A stretch of DNA of 64,000 bases from Scatophagus argus (lineage: Eukaryota; Chordata; Actinopteri; Scatophagidae): assembly GCF_020382885.2 (NCBI RefSeq), contig NC_058506.1, forward strand, positions 14,176,318 through 14,240,317, given 5' to 3'. A program made the translations under genes and the position numbers. The notes under the pieces are model-generated. The model did no database searches and was not told where the DNA came from. It saw only the letters and a list, made by a program, of their open reading frames with translations. Below, piece by piece: positions 51,295 through 64,000 of this stretch; within the stretch, counting starts at the first letter, position 1, and the number at the start of each line of letters is the position of its first letter.

Positions 51295-51605
51295 TACCCT
51301 ACTGACTTTGGTGCCTTGAGTCTATGAGTGAACTTCCTGTTGGTTTGTCATGGAATTTTGGTCACACATTCATGTTCCCCTCAGGATAACCCGTCATGAC
51401 TTTATTGTTGTTGACAGCTTTACCACCAAATACTTTCATTTCATAATTACTTTCCCTCCGGCCTCAGCTATACTTTATGTTTAGTGCTAATTAGCAAATG
51501 TTAGAAGGCCAACACAAAAAATTGCTAAACATCAGCGTTAGTTTTTGTGAGCATGTTAGCGTTTAGCTCAAGGTGCCTTACAGCCTGCTGTGGACTTGGT
51601 GAACT
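51295..51605 (+). repeat. Interspersed teleost repeat in ca4 3' region
   Basis: Contains 'tttgtcatggaattttggtc', 'cctcagctatactttatg', 'tttagtgctaattagcaaat', 'gtgagcatgttagcgtttag', the same family as 35480-35875 but in the opposite orientation. If ca4 is polyadenylated near 52233, the repeat is part of its 3' UTR. Confidence 0.65.
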
Positions 51606-52232
51606 GACTTTTCAGTTAATCAAATAGTGACACTGGCTCTTTAGTCATCATTTCTGAATTAAGAGTCTCCCAGCTCACCTCTGGATAACACTCAGTGAGT
51701 TTTAATATCCTGCAGCATATGAGGAGTAGAGATGTTGACCTCAGGAGGCCTGTTGTGTCATTAGGAATCAATATTTAGTTTTCACACAGTATGGCTTTGC
51801 ATCATCTCTAATCTACTTTTATGTGTTTCTCTCCAAGAATTGTAATGAATATAAGGTGTAGAATTAGAGGTTCTTCATTCTCACAGTTACAAGCTATTCT
51901 TTTTTTATTCCTTTAATTCCTCTTTCCTCATCATGTATATTGTTCTCTGTATTGTTATCCCTACAACAGGAACATAGATTGAACATAGATAAGATTAGAT
52001 AATCAAGGTGTTTCCTATTTGTACTTGTTTATTTGTGGGAAAACCAAATAAGTTCTAAATGTACATATCGGTAAATACTTGTGATTTTCCACCAGAGTGA
52101 CAGCCTCTCTGTTTCTGCTTATGATATAACCTCCATAGTGTTTTAAGCATTGTTTTGTGTATGATCAACATTTGTGAAATTCAAACTGGGGAGAAATCTG
52201 CTGACAGTTTACTATATATAAAAAAAAAGAAC

Positions 52233-52238
52233 AATAAA
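52233..52238 (+). promoter_or_regulatory. AATAAA, candidate ca4 poly(A) signal
   Basis: Perfect hexamer 1.27 kb after the ca4 stop. Nearer alternatives were not obvious. Confidence 0.4.
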
Positions 52239-52258
52239 TGGCCAGTACAACCAATGAA

Positions 52259-52264
52259 TTTATT
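52259..52264 (-). promoter_or_regulatory. AATAAA on minus strand, candidate asl poly(A) signal
   Basis: TTTATT on the plus strand, 590 bases beyond the asl stop and only 20 bases from the opposing ca4 signal. Confidence 0.4.
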
Positions 52265-52853
52265 TTAACCAGTGTAGGATAACCAGTGAGTCTTTAACAA
52301 GTTGGCATTAGGAATCCTCCAATTGGGTTTTTCATGATAATAATAATTGTTGATTTTCTGTCAATAGAATGTGACCTGCTTATTGAGCAAGTTTATGTAT
52401 AAAACCCCCAAAAACTCCACAAAAAACCTGCCTTACCCCACCATTTTGTTCTCATGTGCAGGTCAGCTTTATGAGGTTAACTGTACATTGGCAAAATCAT
52501 ATGTACATTAAATCAAGTAGAAAACTAGAACACATTTACATTTAATATTAGAATTATGGACGTTCACACGTTTGTTGTTGTCTCGACTCTTTCTGCACCA
52601 TTAAAGAGCAACAACTCGATCCTTTAGACAGGGTTAGACAGGAAGATGAAAATCCCTGTGGTGTAGAAATCAATCAGACTTAATTAGATAAGGTTGTAAA
52701 CCCAATTTGATGAACTTTTGTTTTTCCCACCTTATTTTGAAACATCCCAAATTTGAAGAGGCAAAAAAAGGCACTTCAACCTCAACCCCACATTTCATGC
52801 TTATTCCATACAGCAAATCTGATTCATAATTTTAAGGTGAAATTCGGTCGAGG

Positions 52854-58738
<5,885 letters not shown>

Positions 58739-59030
58739 GTTCATCGACGACGGGTATTTTGCCCCCTGGTACACAAGTCAATACCGGAACGTCTTGCAGT
58801 GTTCTGAGACCGACGCAATCTCTGTTAAAGCTTTGCTTGTCGCGCGAGCCTCAGTGAATGACGCAGCGCAGTCTGATTGGGACGTTCCTGTCCAGGCCGG
58901 TACTCTGACCTCTGTGTTCAACGCGCTGTTAGTTGCAGTATTCCCCGAAGCACCAGGGGGCGCACAAACAAAATACAATGCGAACAAGGAAGAAATCAAG
59001 AAGTGGGAGGTTTTGTACATTAAGGCAGTT

Positions 59031-59205
59031 TTTCCTCGCCACTGTCGCCAAGTGCTTGCTCAGGGAGGAATGTTGGGCTCTCTCTATTTACAATTTAATT
59101 AAAGAGTCTGGTCTAGACCTGCTCAAATTGGAAAGTGTCATGAGATAACTTTTGTTGTGAATTGGCGCTATATAAATAAACTGAATTGAATTTAATTGAA
59201 TTTGG
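59031..59205 (+). mobile_element. Non-LTR retrotransposon 3' tail
   Basis: 'tttcctcgccactgtcgcca', 'aagagtctggtctagacctg' and 'attggcgctatataaataaa' followed by a decayed ATTGA-rich tail. This ending is very common in teleost genomes and marks a truncated retrotransposed copy. It lies 0.3 kb upstream of asl. Confidence 0.75.
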
Positions 59206-60585
59206 GCAGCCAAAATAACACACACCAGGAAAAGAAAAACATGCATAAATATTTCATTTGTATAAGTATTTCTATACATATAGACACCTCTTTCAAAGTT
59301 TGAAAAAATTACGATAACACTGTGTACTGTTGTACGATATTTTCCCAATATTTATGCATATTTTTCTTTTCCTGATGTGTGTATACATTATTTTGGCTGA
59401 CTCTGTATGTGTCACCGGTTATATCAAATATTAAAAACTTTTTGTATACATGAGTGGCTGTGCAGTGAAATACAAAAATTAGGTTGAAAATTAAGCATTT
59501 TCAGGAAATATATCTAAAAACTCACTAATTCTAAGCAGTAAGCGACACTGTATTAAGGTGGCAGGAAAGTAGTACACACAGATGCTGTCTGGAAAAGAGG
59601 GGAGGATTCTTACGTGTGGTGAAATGCAGAGCAGACAGATTTCAATAGTTAGTGAGGAGACACAATCTTTAAATTTCAGCAGCAAAATCATTCCACCTGC
59701 TGGTCACTGTAAGAAAACAGATAATCAGTATGGGTTCACACTACAGAGCAAGCCCATGGAAAGGGCTGCTGGGGTATTTAAGTACCACAATTAATGAACT
59801 GATAAAAAAGGCGCATGAAAGATAAAAAGAAGTGTTAGAAGGTGTTCAATTTAATGAGATACATGGTTAGATTTAAGTGGAAGGCTTTGAAAGAATCAGA
59901 ATCAGAATACTTTATTGATCCCTGGGGGAAATTGGGATGAAGCTCTGTTATACATATACAAAACTTTGATGAGAGCCGCTTGATATTTTAGTTTCATGGT
60001 GTATGAAACCGCTGGAAGTGGTTTGAGAGGACTTATTTGAGGTTAATATGATCTTGCTGAATCTATCTACTAATGGATTTACATTACTGTTGGATACTGA
60101 CACCTTTTGGAAAAGTTTAATTTCATTTAATTATTTTATATTATGGCTAAGATTAGGTCTGATTAAAACATGTAGGACTCTACTACACCCTGAAAGGGAA
60201 AGTGTCAGATAATGCGAAGTTCCCTGCAGATCGATTGAAGGACAGGTTGGTACATATGGGGAAAGAAGCTGAACAACATATGTCTCTCAGAGGGAGGAAC
60301 ATCAGGTTCAAATATATTTTTAATATCCATAATATAACTTCTTTATAATGTCATGATGTTACATTCCAGTAGCATACAGTCGGTGGAGGTTGGTTTGTAC
60401 TCCGCCAGTCAAACAAAGAAGGAGATTGACGGTTGATTGCGTCTTACGTCTTAAGTATGGAGATATTTCCGGTCGAGAAGAAGCAAACAATCATCATTCT
60501 TAACTTAAAGATTTGCCACAAGTGGCTGACTTATGCCCATGTAATAGATTAAATAAACTGGTGTTCCCACTTTGCATTACAAGGT
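59206..60585. other. Intergenic region upstream of the FAM111-like unit
   Basis: AT-rich, no gene recognised. A short repeat tail ('agaatcagaatcagaatact', 'ttattgatccctgggggaaa') lies at 59889-59946. A somewhat GC-richer patch near 60380-60500 could be a promoter or first exon of the FAM111-like gene, without direct evidence. Confidence 0.5.
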
Positions 60586-60730
60586 GTCTTGCTGTTATTA
60601 TTGAAGGTGCGCTGAATTTAATTTATTGTTGCAAACTTACCTGTTTAATTATTATGCTATTTATTGTCTTATTTTGTTGCTTTATTATAATGTATTAATC
60701 ATTAAGGGGATTTCCTATTTTTATTGTGTA
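60586..60730 (+). repeat. Duplicated block, left part (first copy)
   Basis: Matches 63619-63763 base for base with about a dozen differences (roughly 92 percent by hand count). The offset is 3033 bases. This is the upstream flank of the FAM111-like gene. Confidence 0.85.
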
Positions 60731-60739
60731 CATGAGCTG

Positions 60740-60803
60740 CCAAAATATTCACTTTTTATGTTTGAGAGTGTGTTTTATTTGCCATAAGTGTAAAGACTCA
60801 ATA
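60740..60803 (+). repeat. 64-base direct repeat, copy 1 of 3
   Basis: Begins CCAAAATATTCACTTTTTAT and ends TAAAGACTCAATA; identical by eye to 61130-61193 and 63871-63934. This copy lies in the 292-base segment missing from the second block. Confidence 0.9.
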
Positions 60804-61010
60804 GCTCAATAACTAATCTTCTGTGATGATGTTGAGTGGGTGGAAAAGTACATGGAGCAAGTTGCTGTGTAGGTAACTTTGTTAGCTTGTTAACCTAATC
60901 CAGGTGATGTAGCTATTTGATTAGCTGCAAGTCTGATACGTTTGGTTTCGTTTTGTTTTAGTGCATCTTGAGCTGCATTGTTACAGCTGGCTGTGGATGC
61001 TGATTTTCTG

Positions 61011-61260
61011 TTTTATTGTGTAACGAACGCCACACCCACATGCCCAGGCAGATTTAACTGGTGTGCTCTGCGGTTTGTTACAGTCTGCTGTCTCTGAACT
61101 CCTGGTAGGTTGACTTTCACTAAATTCCACCAAAATATTCACTTTTTATGTTTGAGAGTGTGTTTTATTTGCCATAAGTGTAAAGACTCAATAAGAGTAA
61201 TGGCCACCTTAGTTTAGTTCTATTTATTGTTGTGTTTTTAGTATTGAGTCATAACTGTCA
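61011..61260 (+). repeat. Duplicated block, right part (first copy)
   Basis: Nearly identical to 63752-64000; I count one difference (TTTTTAGTA here, TTTTTACTA there) in about 249 bases. It includes the 64-base repeat copy 2 at 61130-61193. Confidence 0.88.
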
Positions 61261-61846
61261 GATTTATATGAATACACAAAATGACAATTCCTTGTAAGTC
61301 ATTAGAAATTAATGCTATTTTTTTGCCCTTTTCTGTAGGTAAGACAACTCAAAGGACCAATGGACAAATTTCTTTTGAAAGTACCAGTGTTCATCTGTGT
61401 GATGAGCTCTACATTCAAGTCATTATTAGTCATTAGTAAATAATTCAAACTGTTTTAAATGAACGTGTGCACCTTTACCACAACATGTTGATTTTTGAGG
61501 CTATGGATTTATATGGATTTGGCCATTTTATCTGACTTCTTATAAATGAAATTGGCTCTTGGCCGGAAGTTCTGGTGATACCACATAGATGCAAAAAGTC
61601 CTATTGGCACTGATGAATCTCCAAACCGATCAATCTTTCTATCTCTACCGTGGTCCACTGTCCACTTAGTTAACATCTTCCTTTTGATTTAAGCACATAA
61701 TTGTCTGTCATTCGCCTCCGCTAAATGCAGCTGTGTTGCCAAATGTTTGGCAATGCAGTGTCTAGCCTCTATTTACAAAAAGCTGTACGTATTTGACTTA
61801 ATATAACGAATGTTGTCTATCTCTGTGCCAACTGTGTGATAAACAG

Positions 61847-63609
61847 ACAACTTCTCCAGAGTGTGCTGTGGCCCTCACCCAATGTCAGCAGGGATCATCA
61901 GTTCTAGCCCCCCACTGCTCTCTGGATAATCAGGTATAGATAATGAATTGATGGATGCTGTAAGATCTAAAACTGGTTTTATTGTATTTAAATAATTCAA
62001 TTTGTTGTGTTTTCTTCCCAGAGAGAGGAGCCTCATGCAACCCATACTTTCGAGTGGTGCGGGAGTGACAAGAAACCCATAATGCTTATCTACAATCGAG
62101 CAGGAACTATTGAGGCCTCGCTGAGGTGAAGTGCACAGTTTAGAAAAAATGCTGAAAAAAACAAAAGCAAGGAGCTTGTTATGGTAAGAGAGGGAAAAGC
62201 TATCAGTTCACACTTTCCGTGCAGTTTAATTAAGAATGAACAGCTGACTATAAAGTACATTAAAGCTGTAGGGAAGCAGAAGCAGTCAGTCGAAAATCAC
62301 TACTATGTTGATCCCAGAAAGAAGGGACCATCTGACGAGCTTGTGATGTTTCATGTGCTGACAAAAGGAGGTAAAGATATAAAGAAAATCATGAAAAACC
62401 CAGAACTAAAATCAAACATGGACGAATTAATCGTTTAAGCATGAAAGGGGATAAAGTGAATCAAGCTCTAGCAAGAGACGATCACTTTCTGAATATTGTG
62501 TTCAAAATGGACTGTGTGCTCTCTGACAAAAGCGCTGAAGTGACCACTGAAATGTCCAATCTCGTCGACGATCTTAACAGTGCAAAATTCAAGATCATAC
62601 TGCTCAGTAGATCTAGTCCACCACACAGTAAGTCTGGCAGTCCTGATGATGCTTACACAATGAAAAAAGAACCTCATACACTGGACGGAAACCCTGATCC
62701 TCTGCAGGAGTCTGCCACAGCTGAGTCTGTGAGGGACACCACACCAAAAGAGGAACCAGATCTAAATTGTAATGTGGCACCAGAAAATTTTTTGGTGAAA
62801 TACCAAATTCAAAAAAGACACAAGTTCACTTGTCTTCGCAGTTTGAAGTTTTGGTGAAATGGATGAAAATTCAGCCAGTACCTAAGGGTTATCCTGTACA
62901 CAATCTTTTCCGTGTGGAGTATGGAAAGAGTGCTAAGACGTGCAGGGAAGTGAGAACGATGAAGAAACTGATGGAGCTCAGTGATTCTGTTTGCCATGTG
63001 AGAATAAACGGGAGATTGCTGGAAAGTGGTTTTCTCCTCTTTGAGAAGTTTGTCCTCACAAATGGCCATGTAGTTAGGAACATTTATAATGAGAGCACAC
63101 GACAAGTTTATGAGGGGGCCACAGTCCATTTCTCTTTCGAAAGTCTGGACCAGGTGGAGTCAGGAATAGAAGTGCAAGAGGTTGCTGGCTTTGAATACGG
63201 TTCTGATGAGTCAGGACACGAGTGTGATTGGGCTTTGTTAAGGCTTGGTGGTGATCAGAGATTGCCTGATGGTCTCTTAGCACACTTTGGATTCCTTCCC
63301 CAAAGTGGTGGGATTTGCATCATTGGGCATCCTGAAGGTGGTGTGAAAATGATAGATCCATGCTGGATTGTTCCATTGAATGACTGCAAGCGGTCTGTGG
63401 AGAGGCATCGTTGTGAAAATGAAATGCACGCTCAGATAGTTATCCAAATTCTCTTTGAGGGTGTGCCAGAATCTGTTAGACAGGATAGACAGGTTGTGAC
63501 GTACGATACTTGTTTTTATTTTGGCTTATCTGGCTCTCCTGTTTTGGATGAACACTGCAGTGTCATTGCAATGCACACAGGGGGATTTCACTGCTCCACC
63601 GTCCTTTGA
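61847..63609 (+). pseudogene. FAM111-like trypsin-type serine protease, disrupted and truncated copy
   Basis: Vertebrate FAM111 proteins are nuclear serine proteases acting at replication forks (FAM111A) and in host defence; fish have related genes. Apparent exons: 61847-61933 (29 codons, GT-AG) and 62022-63609. The intact last frame (about 62830-63609) carries the protease domain: His in FVLTNGHVV (63067-63069), Asp in CDWALLRL (63226-63228) and Ser in GLSGSP (63529-63531), in the right order and spacing. The N-terminal part is broken by an in-frame TGA at 62127-62129, a one-base deletion with TAA at about 62436 and a second frameshift between about 62785 and 62830. The protein also stops soon after AMHTGG, some 40 residues short of FAM111A, 10 bases before a duplication junction. 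A start could be the ATG at 61360 (MDKFLLKVP), not proven. A sequencing error or hidden introns could explain one lesion but hardly all. Confidence 0.7.
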
Positions 63610-63618
63610 TAAGAGCCG

Positions 63619-64000
63619 GTCTTGCTGTTATTATTGAAGGTGCGCTGAATTTAATTTATTGTTACATACTTACCTGTTTAATTATTATGCTATTTACTGT
63701 CTTATTTTGTTGTTTCATTATGACGTATTAAGCATTACAGTGATTTCCTGTTTTTATTGTGTAACGAACGCCACACCCACATGCCCAGGCAGATTTAACT
63801 GGTGTGCTCTGCGGTTTGTTACAGTCTGCTGTCTCTGAACTCCTGGTAGGTTGACTTTCACTAAATTCCACCAAAATATTCACTTTTTATGTTTGAGAGT
63901 GTGTTTTATTTGCCATAAGTGTAAAGACTCAATAAGAGTAATGGCCACCTTAGTTTAGTTCTATTTATTGTTGTGTTTTTACTATTGAGTCATAACTGTC
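63619..64000 (+). repeat. Start of a second copy of the FAM111-like unit's flank
   Basis: Repeats 60586-60730 followed directly by 61011-61260, lacking the 292 bases between. It includes the 64-base repeat copy 3 at 63871-63934. It runs off the window end, so a further FAM111-like copy may follow. Confidence 0.85.

Noticed and set aside
62181-62857. Reading the FAM111-like region as separate small genes
   Set aside because: The two short frames and the 260-codon frame line up as consecutive parts of one FAM111-type protein interrupted by lesions.

Overview
The window is nuclear DNA of a ray-finned (teleost) fish, most likely a percomorph. This rests on intron-split vertebrate genes with GT-AG junctions, a eukaryotic tRNA gene, many dinucleotide microsatellites, and remnants of interspersed repeats that are abundant in teleosts (Tc1-like transposons, a LINE 3' end, non-LTR tails). 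The species cannot be named from the sequence.

Layout, left to right. (1) 1-8820 contains no exon I can assign; it is probably 5' intron and flank of the next gene. (2) 8821-10304, + strand: exons 2-5 of unc119, a lipid-binding trafficking factor; its first exon is not seen. (3) 13793-21433, - strand: a complete 12-exon slc13a2-type Na+/dicarboxylate cotransporter, tail-to-tail with unc119. (4) 25286-28589, + strand: complete 8-exon vitronectin with somatomedin B domain, RGD and hemopexin repeats. (5) 29553-29626, - strand: tRNA-Thr(AGT). (6) 29865-31236, - strand: 3-exon sebox homeobox gene with a TATA box. (7) 37770-44282, + strand: aldh3a2, fatty aldehyde dehydrogenase, with a possible alternative last exon at 45509-45619. 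(8) 46033-50960, + strand: complete 8-exon GPI-anchored carbonic anhydrase 4. (9) 52854-58738, - strand: complete 16-exon argininosuccinate lyase. (10) 61847-63609, + strand: a broken FAM111-like serine protease gene, followed by the start of a second copy of its flanking DNA (63619-64000), which suggests a local tandem duplication running past the window edge.

unc119-slc13a2-vtn-sebox matches the human 17q11.2 block, which strengthens the assignments. FOXN1, SLC46A1 and SARM1, which lie in that human interval, are not seen here. The right half (aldh3a2-ca4-asl) joins genes that lie apart in the human genome. The genes do not form one pathway: they cover cilium/photoreceptor trafficking, citrate and succinate uptake, plasma adhesion, embryonic transcription, lipid aldehyde detoxification, CO2/bicarbonate exchange and the urea/arginine cycle.

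Exon borders were derived by hand from splice consensus, continuity of reading phase and remembered family sequences. In each complete gene the exon lengths sum to an open frame close to the usual family length (slc13a2 596 aa, vtn 441, sebox 323, aldh3a2 489, ca4 308, asl 465). I found no convincing new multi-gene system. The most unusual part is the duplicated and decayed FAM111-like unit at the right end.
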